This document shows positions 18,379-27,838 of a stretch of DNA of 64,000 bases, piece after piece. The DNA is from Mycobacterium sp. KBS0706 (GTDB taxonomy: Bacteria; Pseudomonadota; Alphaproteobacteria; DSM-16000; Inquilinaceae). Made by a program: the position numbers and the translations under genes. Below the pieces are notes generated by a model. It was given only the letters and a program-made list of their open reading frames with translations, did not search any database and was not told the origin of the DNA. How positions within the stretch are numbered: position 1 is the first letter of the stretch; every line of letters starts with the position of its first letter. Location: positions 43,381 through 107,380 of the forward strand of contig NZ_VCCH02000020.1 of assembly GCF_005938675.2 (NCBI RefSeq), written 5' to 3'.

Positions 18379-19608
18379 ATGACCGCCCCTGTCCTCGACT
18401 ATGCCCGCCTGCTGGACCGGCTGCAGCGCCTGGGGGCGGTCGGACGCGGCCCGTCCGGCGGGCCGACCCGGCTGGCGCTGACCGACTCCGACCGCAAGGG
18501 CCGCGACCTGCTGGCGGGATGGATGCGCGAGGCCGGGCTGGAGGTGCGCGTCGATCGCATCGGCAACATCTTCGGCCTGTGGCCCGCCCCCGGCGACGCC
18601 GACCCGGTGATGATCGGGTCGCATATCGACACGGTGATCGACGCCGGCATCTATGACGGCTGCTATGGTGTTCTGGCAGGGCTGGCGGTGGTCGAGGCGC
18701 TGCGGGCCGCCGGCGCTGCGCCGGCGCGGCCGATCGCGGTCGCCGCCTTCACCAATGAGGAGGGCGTGCGGTTCCAGCCCGACATGATGGGGTCGCTGGT
18801 CCATGCCGGCGGGCTGGAGCTCGGCGCCGCCCTGGCCGCGGTCGGCACCGACGGCGCCGTGCTGGGCGAGGAGCTGGCGCGGATCGGCTATGCCGGCAAT
18901 CTCGAACCCGGATCAATCCGCCCGGCCTGCTATCTGGAGCTGCATATCGAGCAAGGCCCGGTGCTGGAGGCCGAGGGGCTGGCCATCGGCGCCGTCGATT
19001 CGCTGCAGGGCATCTCCTGGCAGCGCGTCACCATCACCGGCGCGGCCAACCATGCCGGCACCACGCCGATCACGGCCCGCCGCGACGCCGGCCTGGCCGC
19101 CGCCCGGGTGATCGCCCATCTGCGCGACCGGGTGGCCGGAGCCAATGCCGGCACTCTGGCCACGGTCGGGTCGCTGCGGCTGGAGCCGGACGCGATCAAC
19201 GTGATCCCGTCCCGGGCGGTGTTCACCGTCGACCTGCGCGACCCGGACGAGGAACGGCTGCAGGCCGCCGAAGCCGCGCTGGCCGACTGTCTCGAAACGC
19301 TAGCGGCGGCCGAGGGCGTCGAGGTCGCGACCGAGCGGCTGGCCCGGTTCAGCCCGGTCCGGTTCGACCCGGAGCTGGTGCGGCTGGTCGCCGAGGCGGC
19401 GGAGCGGCGCGGCCATGGCTGGCGGCGCATCACCTCCGGCGCCGGCCATGACGCCCAGATGATCGCCCGGATCGCGCCGTCGGCGATGATCTTCGTGCCC
19501 AGCTGCGGCGGCATCAGCCACAACCCGGCGGAGTTCACCGCGCCCGAGCAGCTGGCTGCCGGCGCCGAGGTGCTGCTGGACGTGGTGGCCGGGCTGGTGG
19601 GAGCGTAA
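18379..19608 (+). CDS. M20-type Zn-dependent amidohydrolase (hydantoinase/carbamoylase family)
   Basis: A 409-residue dinuclear-zinc hydrolase of the allantoate amidohydrolase / N-carbamoyl-L-amino-acid hydrolase / beta-ureidopropionase group. The metal ligands are in GSHIDTV, YDGCYGVLAG, FTNEEGVRF, ELHIEQGP and near the end CGGISHNPAEFTAPE. The dimerisation domain includes TITGAANHAGTTPITARRD. The substrate within this group cannot be read from sequence. No purine or pyrimidine catabolism genes adjoin it. Confidence 0.88.
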   Translation: MTAPVLDYARLLDRLQRLGAVGRGPSGGPTRLALTDSDRKGRDLLAGWMREAGLEVRVDRIGNIFGLWPAPGDADPVMIGSHIDTVIDAGIYDGCYGVLAGLAVVEALRAAGAAPARPIAVAAFTNEEGVRFQPDMMGSLVHAGGLELGAALAAVGTDGAVLGEELARIGYAGNLEPGSIRPACYLELHIEQGPVLEAEGLAIGAVDSLQGISWQRVTITGAANHAGTTPITARRDAGLAAARVIAHLRDRVAGANAGTLATVGSLRLEPDAINVIPSRAVFTVDLRDPDEERLQAAEAALADCLETLAAAEGVEVATERLARFSPVRFDPELVRLVAEAAERRGHGWRRITSGAGHDAQMIARIAPSAMIFVPSCGGISHNPAEFTAPEQLAAGAEVLLDVVAGLVGA

Positions 19609-19651
19609 GGACGACGCTCGGCGTCCCTAGCTTCCTTCCCGCAATCCCCAT

Positions 19652-19741
19652 CCTGTCATGCCCGGGCTTGACCCGGGCATCCATGCCGATGCCGCTCCGG
19701 GTGGCCCCTGGATTGCCGGGTCAAGCCCGGCAATGACAGGA
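19652..19741. repeat. palindromic intergenic repeat
   Basis: Two arms of about 30 nt, CTGTCATGCCCGGGCTTGAC... and its near-complement ...GTCAAGCCCGGCAATGACAG, flank a central spacer. This is a dispersed element familiar from alphaproteobacterial genomes. It lies between two convergent genes and can form a long hairpin. Confidence 0.8.
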
Positions 19742-19764
19742 AAGGATTGGCCTTACCCCGAGGC

Positions 19765-20679
19765 TTACGCCCGGATCAACGTCCCGATGCCGCCTTCGGT
19801 GAAGACCTCGAGCAGCACGGCGTGCGGCACCCGGCCGTCCATGATCACCGCGCCCTCGACCCCCTGCTCGACCGCCGAGATGCAGGTCTCGAGCTTCGGG
19901 ATCATGCCGCCGGAGATGGTGCCGTCGGTCATCAGCTCGCGCGCCCGGGCCAGCGGCAGCTCCTGGATCAAGGTCTTCTCCTTGTCCAGCACGCCGGCGA
20001 CGTCGGTCAGCAGGAAGAAGCGGGTGGCGTTCAGCGCCGCGGCGATGGCCCCGGCCGCGGTGTCGGCGTTGATGTTGTAGCTCTCGCCGCGCGGGCCGAC
20101 GCCGATCGGCGCGATCACCGGGATGAAGTCGCTGTCCTCGAACGCCTCGAGGATCTCCGGGTTCACCGCCGCCGGCTCACCGACGAAGCCGAGGTCGAGG
20201 ATGCGCTCGATGTTGCTGTCTGGGTCGCGCTTGGTGCGCTGCAGCTTGCGGGCCGAGATCAGGCCGCCATCCTTGCCGGAGACGCCGACCGCCTTGCCGC
20301 CGACCGACTGGATGGCCGAGACGATCTGCTTGTTGATGTTGCCGGACAGCACCATCTCGACCACGTCAACGGTGTTGCGGTCGGTGACACGCAGCCCGTC
20401 GATGAATTCCGACTTGATCTGCAGCCGCTCCAGCATGGCGCCGATCTGCGGCCCGCCGCCATGGACCACGACCGGGTTGATGCCGACCTGCTTCAGCAGC
20501 ACGACGTCGCGGGCGAAGCTCTCGGTCAGCGAATCGTCGCCCATGGCGTTGCCGCCGTATTTGATGACGAAGGTAGCGCCGGCGTAGCGGCGCATGAACG
20601 GCAGAGCCTCGACCAGGGTCTGGGCCTTGTCGAGCGAGGCGGCGGGCAGCTTGGGCGGGGCGGCGAAGGGCTTGGTCAT
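19765..20679 (-). CDS. argB: acetylglutamate kinase
   Basis: A 304-residue cytosolic enzyme that phosphorylates N-acetyl-L-glutamate in arginine synthesis. It shows the amino-acid kinase motifs KYGGNAM (N-terminal Lys), [11 protein letters not shown], and [15 protein letters not shown] near the ATP site. The N-terminal extension with [11 protein letters not shown] is the helix that makes arginine-inhibited hexamers, so feedback inhibition is expected. It is the last gene of the rpmH operon, 71 bp after yihA. Confidence 0.96.
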   Translation of the reverse strand: MTKPFAAPPKLPAASLDKAQTLVEALPFMRRYAGATFVIKYGGNAMGDDSLTESFARDVVLLKQVGINPVVVHGGGPQIGAMLERLQIKSEFIDGLRVTDRNTVDVVEMVLSGNINKQIVSAIQSVGGKAVGVSGKDGGLISARKLQRTKRDPDSNIERILDLGFVGEPAAVNPEILEAFEDSDFIPVIAPIGVGPRGESYNINADTAAGAIAAALNATRFFLLTDVAGVLDKEKTLIQELPLARARELMTDGTISGGMIPKLETCISAVEQGVEGAVIMDGRVPHAVLLEVFTEGGIGTLIRA

Positions 20680-20750
20680 CGGGCTCGATTCCTGCGAGCG
20701 GTTGCCGGCGCCCCTCTCATGCCCCAGCGCGCAGCCGCGATCAACCGCGG

Positions 20751-21413
20751 TCAGCCGTTCTTGGCGATCTCGGTGAGGAAGGCGCGCAGCTCGGGGATGC
20801 CCTCGCCGCTGTCGCTGCTGGTCAGGAACACCCGCGGGAAAGCGGCCGGGTGGCGCTTCAGCACCATCTCGACCTCCGGGATCCGGCGCTCGCGCTCGCC
20901 CTTGCCGACCTTGTCCATCTTGGTCAGCACCACCTGGGTGGCCACCGCGGTGTCGTCGAGCAGCTTCAGGATCTCGGCGTCGGACTCCTTGATGCCGTGC
21001 CGGCCGTCGACCAGCACCAGAGCCCGGCGCAGCGTCGCCCGGCCGCGCAGATAGGCCTTCAGCGTCTCGGTCCAGCCCTGGGACAGCGACTTCGACACCT
21101 TGGCGTAGCCGTAGCCCGGCAGGTCGACCAGCGCCAGCCGGCCGCCGAGGTCGAAGAAGTTCAGCTGCTGGGTGCGGCCCGGGGTGTGGCTGGTGCGGGC
21201 CAGGGTCTTGCGCCCGGTCAGGGCGTTGACCAGGCTGGACTTGCCGACATTGGAACGGCCGGCGAAGGCGATCTCCGGCAGCCCCGCGGGCGGCAGCCCG
21301 TCCAGTGTCGCGGCGCCCCATGTGAAGCGGCATTCCTGCGCGAACAGCAGCCGCCCCGCCTCAATCGCCTCCGGCCCGAATGCCTCCCGCTCGGCCGCCT
21401 GCGGCTCCGTCAC
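20751..21413 (-). CDS. yihA: ribosome-biogenesis GTP-binding protein YihA/YsxC (EngB)
   Basis: A 220-residue GTPase needed for assembly of the large ribosomal subunit. G1 is [10 protein letters not shown]3 is [12 protein letters not shown]4 is TKMDK and G5 is [21 protein letters not shown] is the family's G2 region. The start is GTG at 21413, overlapping the yidC TGA (GTGA), which fixes the N-terminus as M-TEPQAAER. Confidence 0.95.
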   Translation of the reverse strand: MTEPQAAEREAFGPEAIEAGRLLFAQECRFTWGAATLDGLPPAGLPEIAFAGRSNVGKSSLVNALTGRKTLARTSHTPGRTQQLNFFDLGGRLALVDLPGYGYAKVSKSLSQGWTETLKAYLRGRATLRRALVLVDGRHGIKESDAEILKLLDDTAVATQVVLTKMDKVGKGERERRIPEVEMVLKRHPAAFPRVFLTSSDSGEGIPELRAFLTEIAKNG

Positions 21414-23254
21414 CCCTTGCGGCCCGCCGGCTTGCGGGTGGCGCCGGTCTTCGGAGTGGTGGGGGGCTTCGACGCACCGTCGCCGCTCTTCTTGCGGGTG
21501 ACCGAGGGCGGCAGGGCGACCGGCGATTCGGCGCCTTCCTCGACCCCGCCCGAGATCTTCACATGCATGCGCTTCATGATCGACCACTGCTGCAGGATCG
21601 TCAGCGTGTTGTTCCACGCCCAGTAGACCACCAGGCCGACCGGGAAATGCGCCAGCATGAAGGTGAACACGATCGGCAGCAGCATGAACACCTTGGCCTG
21701 GACCGGGTCGGCCGGCGCCGGGTTCAGCTTCTGCTGCAGGAACATGGTGAAGCCCATGATGATCGGCGCGGCGCCGATCATCAGCATCGCCGGCGGCGAC
21801 CACGGGATCAGGCCGAACAGGTTGAACACCGTGGTCGGGTCGGGCGCCGACAGGTCGTGCATCCAGCCGAAGAACGGCGCGTGCCGCATCTCGATGGTGA
21901 CCAGCAGCACCTTGTAGAGGGCGAAGAACACCGGGATCTGGATGATGATCGGCAGGCAGCCGGCGGCCGGGTTGACCTTCTCGCGCTTGTACAGCGCCAT
22001 CAGCTCCTGCTGCTGCTTGGCCTTGTCGTCGGCAAAGCGCTCGCGCAGCTTCACCATCTCCGGCTGCAGCGCCTTCATCTTCGCCATCGAGCGGTAGGAC
22101 TTGTCCGCCAGCGGGTAGAACAGCAGCTTCAGCGCCAGGGTGAAGATCAGGATCGCGACGCCGAAATTGCCGACGACGCTGTGGATCCAGGCCAGGATCT
22201 TGAAGAACGGCTTGGTCAGGAACCAGAACCAGCCGAAATCGATGGCGAAGTCGAACTTGGTGATGTGCAGCGTGTCGGCATAGCTGCTGATCAGGTCGAC
22301 CTCCTTGGCACCGGCGAACAGCCGGCCGGTCGATTCCATGGTCTGGCCCGGCGCCACCGTCACGGCGTCGGCCTGGTAGGTCGCGAGATAGCGGCCCTCG
22401 CCGTCCGACTGGTGCAGGAACTGGGTGTCGACCTTGACCGACTGGTCCGGGATCAGCGCCGCCAGCCAGTATTTGTCGGTGAAGCCCAGCCAGCCGCCGG
22501 TGGTGGTGTTCTTGACCGCCTTGTCGTCCTGGATGTCTTTGTAGGTCTTCTCCTCCAGCGTGCCGTTGAACACGCCGTAAGGCCCCTCATGCAGCACGTA
22601 GTAGCCCTGGGTCACCGGCGTGCCGAAGCGCAGCACCCGGCCGTAGGGCGCCAGTTGCACCGGCTTGTCGGTGTTGTTCACGACGCTCTGGACCACCGTG
22701 AACATGTAGTTGGCGTCGATCGAAATGGTGCGCTTGAACACCAGCCCCTGGCCGTTATCCCAGGTCAGCGTCACCGGCGCGTCCGCGGTCAGCGTCTCGC
22801 GGTCGGCGGTCCACACCGTGCTGGCGCCCGGCACCACGACCGAGGTGTCGGCCGGGGCCCAGCCGTAATCCGCATAATAGGCCGAGGGGCCGCCCAGCGG
22901 CGTCAGCAGCACGATCTCGGGACTGTTCGGATCGACCGTCTCGCGGTAGTCGCGCAGGGTGACGTCGTCGATCCTGCCGCCGGTCAGGTTGATCGAGCCG
23001 TGCACGCGCGGCGCCTCGATCTTGACCCGCTGGCTCTGGGCCAGGGCCTGGGCGCGGTCCATCGGCGCCTGGGCCGCGCCGCCGACCGTGGTCGGGGCCT
23101 GGGGCGAGGCCGTCGAGGTGGTGGCGGCGGGGGCGGTGGTCTGCTGCTGACCCGACGGGGTGGTGGGCTTCGCCGTCGGGAACAGGAACTGGAAGCCGAG
23201 AAGGATGGCCAGCGAAAGGGCGATCGCCAGGATCAGGTTCTTCTGGTCGGTCAT
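21410..23254 (-). CDS. yidC: membrane protein insertase YidC
   Basis: A 614-residue inner-membrane insertase that folds and inserts membrane proteins alone or with SecYEG. One N-terminal helix (ILAIALSLAILLGFQFLF), a Thr/Gln/Ala-rich linker, a large periplasmic beta-sandwich domain and the C-terminal Oxa1 core are visible. In the core are LLFYPLADKSYRSMAKM (groove Arg), the cytoplasmic coiled hairpin and CLPIIIQIPVFFALYKVL. The C-terminal tail is Lys-rich, suiting ribosome contact. Confidence 0.96.
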   Translation of the reverse strand: MTDQKNLILAIALSLAILLGFQFLFPTAKPTTPSGQQQTTAPAATTSTASPQAPTTVGGAAQAPMDRAQALAQSQRVKIEAPRVHGSINLTGGRIDDVTLRDYRETVDPNSPEIVLLTPLGGPSAYYADYGWAPADTSVVVPGASTVWTADRETLTADAPVTLTWDNGQGLVFKRTISIDANYMFTVVQSVVNNTDKPVQLAPYGRVLRFGTPVTQGYYVLHEGPYGVFNGTLEEKTYKDIQDDKAVKNTTTGGWLGFTDKYWLAALIPDQSVKVDTQFLHQSDGEGRYLATYQADAVTVAPGQTMESTGRLFAGAKEVDLISSYADTLHITKFDFAIDFGWFWFLTKPFFKILAWIHSVVGNFGVAILIFTLALKLLFYPLADKSYRSMAKMKALQPEMVKLRERFADDKAKQQQELMALYKREKVNPAAGCLPIIIQIPVFFALYKVLLVTIEMRHAPFFGWMHDLSAPDPTTVFNLFGLIPWSPPAMLMIGAAPIIMGFTMFLQQKLNPAPADPVQAKVFMLLPIVFTFMLAHFPVGLVVYWAWNNTLTILQQWSIMKRMHVKISGGVEEGAESPVALPPSVTRKKSGDGASKPPTTPKTGATRKPAGRKG

Positions 23255-23317
23255 CGCATCAGGGCTCCGGTCCCGGCCTCTGCCCTTTAATCTGGCCGGC
23301 CGGTCAGTCGAATACGA

Positions 23318-23605
23318 TCAGTTGTCGGTGTGCCGGGCCGCACCGCCGCAGCAGGCGTCACGACCGGGTTCACCGGCAGTCAGGGTCTCGGGCACGGGGT
23401 CATACCCCGACCCACCCCAGGGGTGGCAACGCGCGATGCGCCGCAGGGCCAGCCAGCCCCCGGCGATCGCACCGTGCCGCTCAATAGCCTCGATCGCGTA
23501 TGCGGAGCAAGTGGGCGCGAACCGGCATTGGCGTCCGATCAGCGCCGACAGGCTGTAGCGGTAGCCGATCACCAGGGCGCGCAGACCATGGGCCAGCGGG
23601 CTCAT
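23318..23605 (-). CDS. yidD: membrane protein insertion efficiency factor YidD
   Basis: A 95-residue membrane-associated helper of YidC. It has the typical [33 protein letters not shown] and [12 protein letters not shown] motifs with conserved Cys residues. The ATG at 23605 overlaps the rnpA stop by 4 nt, so the two are coupled. Confidence 0.95.
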   Translation of the reverse strand: MSPLAHGLRALVIGYRYSLSALIGRQCRFAPTCSAYAIEAIERHGAIAGGWLALRRIARCHPWGGSGYDPVPETLTAGEPGRDACCGGAARHTDN

Positions 23606-24027
23606 GCCGCGGCCCCGCCCGCCTCCGCCACCAGACGCACGGCGTCCAGCTTCTGCAGCGCGCGGTCGAGATCGGCAACGAGATCGGCGAAGGGCCGGCG
23701 GACGGTCTCGCCACGGGCGATCAGCACCAGGTCGAGGCCCGGCGCTGCCCGGCGGCCCAGCACCTCGGCGGCGGCGGCGCGCAGGCGGCGGCGCGCCCGG
23801 TTGCGGGCGACCGAGTTGCCGACCTTGCGGCTGGCGGTGTAGCCGACGCGGAGGTCGCAGCCGGCCGTCGCCTCGGCGTCGGTCCCGGCCTGGTCCCAGC
23901 GGCGCAGTTGCACGATCACGCCCGGCTGCGCCCATTTGCGGCGCGTGCCGGCCACGGCCAAAAACTCGGCCCGCTTCTTCAGCCGGCCGAGGCGGATCAG
24001 GGAAGGATCGTCAAGGCGGACGCGCAT
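23602..24027 (-). CDS. rnpA: ribonuclease P protein component
   Basis: A 141-residue basic protein that helps the RNase P RNA trim the 5' leader of tRNAs. The RNR signature is [17 protein letters not shown] in the middle of the protein, and the N-terminal [17 protein letters not shown] is typical. It lies 27 bp after rpmH and overlaps yidD. Confidence 0.95.
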   Translation of the reverse strand: MRVRLDDPSLIRLGRLKKRAEFLAVAGTRRKWAQPGVIVQLRRWDQAGTDAEATAGCDLRVGYTASRKVGNSVARNRARRRLRAAAAEVLGRRAAPGLDLVLIARGETVRRPFADLVADLDRALQKLDAVRLVAEAGGAAA

Positions 24028-24054
24028 CCGGTCACCCCGGCCGCGAGTGCCGGA

Positions 24055-24189
24055 TTACGCGGAGAGGCGCTTCCGGCCCTTGGCGCGACGATTGGACAGC
24101 ACGCGGCGGCCGCCGACGGTGGCCATGCGGGCGCGGAAACCATGGCGGCGCGCACGCACCAGCTTGCTGGGCTGAAAGGTTCTCTTCAC
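24055..24189 (-). CDS. rpmH: 50S ribosomal protein L34
   Basis: A 44-residue, Arg/Lys-rich ribosomal protein with a GTG start. It begins [18 protein letters not shown] and ends GRKRLSA, the standard L34 sequence and length. It is the first gene of the rpmH-rnpA-yidD-yidC-yihA-argB operon. Both its size and start codon make it easy to miss. Confidence 0.97.
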   Translation of the reverse strand: MKRTFQPSKLVRARRHGFRARMATVGGRRVLSNRRAKGRKRLSA

Positions 24190-24338
24190 GATCGGAACTC
24201 CGGATAGGCTCTACTGCGCCCTTCCGGACGCAAAACGGTCGCGGGTTATAGGCACGACCGGCGCCCGAGTCAATCGATCCGCCCGCGGATTCGGTGCGGG
24301 GATGCGCTCGACGCGGATCTTCCGGTAGATTGGGCGCC

Positions 24339-25103
24339 ATGACATGGAATCCGACGAACACGCTGAAATTCGCCGGCCCGCGGCTGCAGCCCGGGCTCGA
24401 CCTCATCACCCGGCTGCCGGATATCGAGGCGCGGCGCATCGTCGACCTCGGCTGCGGCACTGGCGCCCTGGCGGCGCAGCTGTCCGAGCGCTGGCCGCGC
24501 GCGACGGTCACCGGTTTGGACCGCGATCGCAACGCCCTGCGCGAGGCGCGAGCAACCCATCCGGACCTGGAGTGGGTCGAGGGCGATATCGCCGACTGGG
24601 CCCCGGCGGAGCCGGTCGACGTGATCTTCTCCAACGCCGCGCTGCAATGGCTGGAGGGGCATGACGCGCTGGTGCCGCGCCTGCTGTCCTTCCTGGCCCC
24701 CGGCGGCGTGCTTGCGGTGCAGATGCCGCGCAACTTCGATGCGCCGAGCCATGTGCTGATGCGGGCTCTGGCCTCGGAGTCGCCCTGGTCCGGCCGGATC
24801 CCGCTGCGCCGCCCGCCGGTCGGCACCCCGGCCGCCTATTACGACCTGCTGGCGCCGCGCACCGCCGCGCTCGACATCTGGGAGACCGAATACCTGCATG
24901 TGCTGAAGGGCGACAACCCGGTGCTGCACTGGGTGCGCGGCACGGCGCTGCTGCCGGTGATGGCGGCGCTGTCGGGGCCGGAGCTCGACGCGTTCATCGC
25001 CACCTATTCGGCCCGGCTGGCCCAGGCCTATCCGCCGCAGCCGGACGGCAGCACCCTGTTCCCCTTCCGCCGCCTGCTGCTGCTGGCCCGGGTGGGGGCT
25101 TGA
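24339..25103 (+). CDS. tam: trans-aconitate 2-methyltransferase
   Basis: A 254-residue SAM-dependent methyltransferase that methylates trans-aconitate, a spontaneous and inhibitory isomer of the TCA-cycle intermediate. SAM motif I is VDLGCGTGALAAQL, motif II EWVEGDIADW, motif III FSNAALQWLEGH. The Tam-specific segments MPRNFDAPSHVLM and WETEYLHVLKG support this over a generic methyltransferase. It is divergent from rpmH and ends 24 bp before the convergent toxin gene. Confidence 0.88.
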   Translation: MTWNPTNTLKFAGPRLQPGLDLITRLPDIEARRIVDLGCGTGALAAQLSERWPRATVTGLDRDRNALREARATHPDLEWVEGDIADWAPAEPVDVIFSNAALQWLEGHDALVPRLLSFLAPGGVLAVQMPRNFDAPSHVLMRALASESPWSGRIPLRRPPVGTPAAYYDLLAPRTAALDIWETEYLHVLKGDNPVLHWVRGTALLPVMAALSGPELDAFIATYSARLAQAYPPQPDGSTLFPFRRLLLLARVGA

Positions 25104-25127
25104 GGGAGAATTCGGTTATCGCCGTCC

Positions 25128-25517
25128 TCAAGGCTCTCGAACACCCTCGCAGCCGGCGGCCTTCGCGGCCTTGACGAATTTGCGGTCGAAGGTCGCAAAG
25201 CCTTCGCAATGCGCGGATCGGCCGAGATGGAGCGCGTCGGCAAAATCCATTCCCTTCTCGGCAAGATCGAGGGTGGCGGCGACGATGGCTCCGTCCTCGA
25301 CCGTTACCGTGGGAAGGCCAGCGAACGCCCGCAGCGCGTGCGCAATATCCGCTGGGCGATAGCCGTAGGTGCTGCGCAGCACCCATTCGACTTCGAGCAT
25401 GACCGTGACCGAGGCGAAGACCGGCTCGCCATCGATCAGCTTACGGGCGCGGGCAGCCTGGCCGGGATGGTCGCCGGTCAGGTAGCGGACGATCAGATTG
25501 GTATCAATCGCGAGCAT
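25128..25517 (-). CDS. PIN-domain ribonuclease toxin (VapC-like)
   Basis: A 129-residue PIN-fold RNase, expected to cleave RNA when freed from its antitoxin. The acidic Mg2+ ligands are seen in MLAIDTNLIVRYL (Asp5), VMLEVEWVL (Glu), MDFADALHLG (Asp) and FATFDRKFVK (Asp). Its start overlaps the end of the antitoxin gene by 14 nt, the usual order (antitoxin first) and coupling. Confidence 0.9.
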   Translation of the reverse strand: MLAIDTNLIVRYLTGDHPGQAARARKLIDGEPVFASVTVMLEVEWVLRSTYGYRPADIAHALRAFAGLPTVTVEDGAIVAATLDLAEKGMDFADALHLGRSAHCEGFATFDRKFVKAAKAAGCEGVREP

Positions 25518-25779
25518 GCCGCCGCCTGGCCTCGGCGAGCACCCCTGCGTCCATCTCCTCCAGCGACTTCGGCTTGCCGCTATGGGGAAGCGACCCGAAC
25601 ACGTCCTCGGGCCGAGTCTCGGGGAAGGTCGGGACGGACCGCAACAGCACGCCTTCGGGCGTTTCCTCGACCAGCAGCCGCGTTCCCGGCCGCCACTCGC
25701 GCCGCTGGCGGATGGCGCTGGGCAGGATTACCTGCCCCTTGGTGGAAACGGTGGTCGTGAGCTGATCCGCGCCGGCCAT
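25504..25779 (-). CDS. AbrB/SpoVT-fold antitoxin
   Basis: A 91-residue antitoxin. The N-terminal swapped-hairpin DNA-binding domain reads TTTVSTKGQVILPSAIRQRR (about residues 8-27), followed by a C-terminal acidic tail (DVFGSLPHSGKPKSLEEMDA) that should block the toxin. It probably represses its own promoter in the 189-bp gap to the divergent DinB gene. The start is ATG at 25779; a GTG directly before it is the alternative. Confidence 0.88.
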   Translation of the reverse strand: MAGADQLTTTVSTKGQVILPSAIRQRREWRPGTRLLVEETPEGVLLRSVPTFPETRPEDVFGSLPHSGKPKSLEEMDAGVLAEARRRHARD

Positions 25780-25968
25780 CACACCCTCATCCCGGAAAAG
25801 TAAGACGATCGTAAGATAGAGACTGGTGGCTCCGACTTCAAGCTGCCGCGCGCCTCCGGCCGCTCCCGCTTTGACCTCCGCCGGGATCAGCGCGAGACTG
25901 TCGGCGGGTGGCGTCCGACCGAGTCGGCATGGCTGCAGATCTTCCACGCAAGTCACGGACAGACCACG

Positions 25969-26487
25969 ATGACGACGCAATCGCTCCTGACATCCCTGTT
26001 CCAATACAAGGCCTGGGCGAATGACCGGCTGCTGACAGCCATGGCCGCCCTCAATGGCGAGACCCTCCAGACGGAACGGCACGCGGCCATCCTCATCCTC
26101 AATCACGCCCACATCGTCGACCGCATCTTCGCCGCCAACCTGCAGCGGATCGAACACGGACACAGCGACAACGAACCCGACCATGCTCCGGCGCTGGACG
26201 AGCTGTCTGCCTCCGTCCGGGACACCGACCGCTGGTATGTCGACTACGCCGCGCGGCTGAGCCCGGACGAGCTCGCGGAGGTGATCGCCTTCACCTTCAC
26301 CGACGGCGCGCCTGGGCGGATGTCGCGCGAGGAGATGCTGGCCCATGTGATCGCCCATGGCGGCTATCACCGCGGCCAGGCGGGCCAGATCCTGTCGCAG
26401 ATGCCGATCGCGCTGCGGCGCGAGAGCGTGTTCCGCGACACCTTCACCAGCTATCTCCACCGGCCCGACGCGGCGGCCCTGGCGTGA
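25969..26487 (+). CDS. DinB-fold protein
   Basis: A 172-residue four-helix-bundle protein of the DinB/YfiT group, many of which are metal-dependent thiol transferases. Candidate metal-binding histidines are in LNHAHIVDRIF and in AHVIAHGGYHRGQAGQIL. The N-terminal LFQYKAWANDRLL is typical. The specific reaction is unknown. No SOS box is obvious upstream, so DNA-damage control is not implied by the name. Confidence 0.85.
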   Translation: MTTQSLLTSLFQYKAWANDRLLTAMAALNGETLQTERHAAILILNHAHIVDRIFAANLQRIEHGHSDNEPDHAPALDELSASVRDTDRWYVDYAARLSPDELAEVIAFTFTDGAPGRMSREEMLAHVIAHGGYHRGQAGQILSQMPIALRRESVFRDTFTSYLHRPDAAALA

Positions 26488-26526
26488 CGGAGGTCGGGCT
26501 CGCCCGCGACGAGCCCGACCGTCCTC

Positions 26527-27786
26527 TCACTCCCCCGGCGGCTTGTACCAGGCGTCGAGGGTCTCCTGCACCTTGGCGCCGGCCTGCTCGGCGGTCATCG
26601 AGCCGTTCAGCACCTGGGCCGAGACGTTCCAGATCGCCTGGTCGACATTGGGCTTGCCGCGCGACAGGATCTGGTGCGCCAGGCGGATGTTGCCGCCGCA
26701 CTTGTCCTTCCAGCCCTGGAATTCCGCCGCCAGCGGGTCCTTCAGCTCGACCTTGTGGGTCGACAGGGTGAAGAAGCCCGGCAGCGCGTTGGTGTAGAGC
26801 GTCGCGAACTCGGCCGAGGCCACCCATTCCAGGAAGGCGCGCGCCGCCTCCGGATGCTTGCTGTGGGCGTTCATGCCGAAGCCGAGATCGGTGTGGTTCG
26901 AGATGAAGCACGGGTCGCCCGCCTTCGCCACCGGCGGCGGGAAGGCGCCGAGCGGGAAGTCCGCCTGGGCCTCGAACAGCGGGATCTCCCATGATCCGGC
27001 CGGGTAGATCGCGGCACGGCCGAGGGTGAACAGGTTCTGGCTGTCCGGGTAGGACTGCGCCTCATAGCCGTCGGCCAGATAGGGCTTCCACTTCGCCAGC
27101 TCGGCCCAGGCGGCGACATAGGGCGCGTCGGTGAACTTGGCGGTGCCGGCGATCAGCGCCTTGCGGCCGGGGTCGCCCTGCCAGTGGTTCGGGCCGATGT
27201 TCTGGAAGCCCATGGTCGCGGCCTCCCACTGGTCGGCGCTGCCGATCGACAGCGGGATCTCGCCCGCGGCCTTGATCTTGTCGAGCAGGGCGAAGAACTC
27301 GGCCTCGGTCTGCGGCGGGGTCAGGCCGAGCTTGTCGAAGATCTGCTTGTTGTAGATGAAGCCGCCGATCACCGAGCCGACCGGCACGCAATAGGTGGTC
27401 TTGCCGTCATCCGTGCTCCAGGCCGTCCGCGATGCCTCCGGGAAGGCGTCGATGCCCTTGAGGTCGTTGACCGGCGCCAGATGGCCCTTCTGGAACAAGG
27501 CCAGCGAGGCGTCGAAGGCGCGGCAGGCGACGATGTCGCCGGCGACCCCGCCCTCCATCTTGGCGTTCAGCGCGGCGTTGTACTCGGTCGGCGCCGAGGG
27601 CGCGAAGTTCAGCTTGATCCCCGGATGCGCCGACTCGAAGGCCGGGATGATCTTGTCCTGCCAGATCTTGAGGTCGTCGTTGCGCCAGCTCTCGATCGTC
27701 AGGGTGACGTCCTCGGCGCGGGCCGTGCCGGCCAGCGCGGCGAGCGCCGCGCCCATCAGCAGGGCGCGGGTCAGGATGGTGGTCAT
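26527..27786 (-). CDS. ABC transporter sugar-binding protein
   Basis: A 419-residue periplasmic binding protein of the carbohydrate (family 1) type, with a cleaved signal peptide ending in GTARA. It contains IESWRNDDLKIWQDKIIPAF, VGSVIGGFIYNKQIFDKLGL and FTLGRAAIYPAGSWEIPLF, typical of the MalE/UgpB fold. No permease or ATPase gene is next to it, so it is an orphan here. A perfect 16-bp palindrome of the GntR (NagR/DasR) type covers its likely promoter, suggesting repression relieved by an amino sugar or related phosphate. The ligand is inferred only from that site. Confidence 0.9.
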   Translation of the reverse strand: MTTILTRALLMGAALAALAGTARAEDVTLTIESWRNDDLKIWQDKIIPAFESAHPGIKLNFAPSAPTEYNAALNAKMEGGVAGDIVACRAFDASLALFQKGHLAPVNDLKGIDAFPEASRTAWSTDDGKTTYCVPVGSVIGGFIYNKQIFDKLGLTPPQTEAEFFALLDKIKAAGEIPLSIGSADQWEAATMGFQNIGPNHWQGDPGRKALIAGTAKFTDAPYVAAWAELAKWKPYLADGYEAQSYPDSQNLFTLGRAAIYPAGSWEIPLFEAQADFPLGAFPPPVAKAGDPCFISNHTDLGFGMNAHSKHPEAARAFLEWVASAEFATLYTNALPGFFTLSTHKVELKDPLAAEFQGWKDKCGGNIRLAHQILSRGKPNVDQAIWNVSAQVLNGSMTAEQAGAKVQETLDAWYKPPGE

Positions 27787-27807
27787 TGTCTCGGGCCTCC
27801 CCTTTTG

Positions 27808-27823
27808 GCTGGTCTAGACCAGC
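27808..27823. promoter_or_regulatory. GntR/HutC-type operator palindrome
   Basis: GCTGGTCTAGACCAGC is a perfect 16-bp palindrome centred 30 bp upstream of the sugar-binding protein start. Its core TGGTCTAGACCA equals the consensus known for DasR/NagR-family GntR repressors. It begins 15 bp downstream of an exact TTGACA and therefore covers the -10 region. Confidence 0.75.
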
Positions 27824-27838
27824 GGGAGCGGCCCGGAT

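Noticed and set aside
19658..20080. Plus-strand reading frame starting MPGLDPGIHADAAPG
   Set aside because: This start is the translation of the dispersed palindromic repeat, a known source of false genes in alphaproteobacteria, and the rest is antisense to argB.
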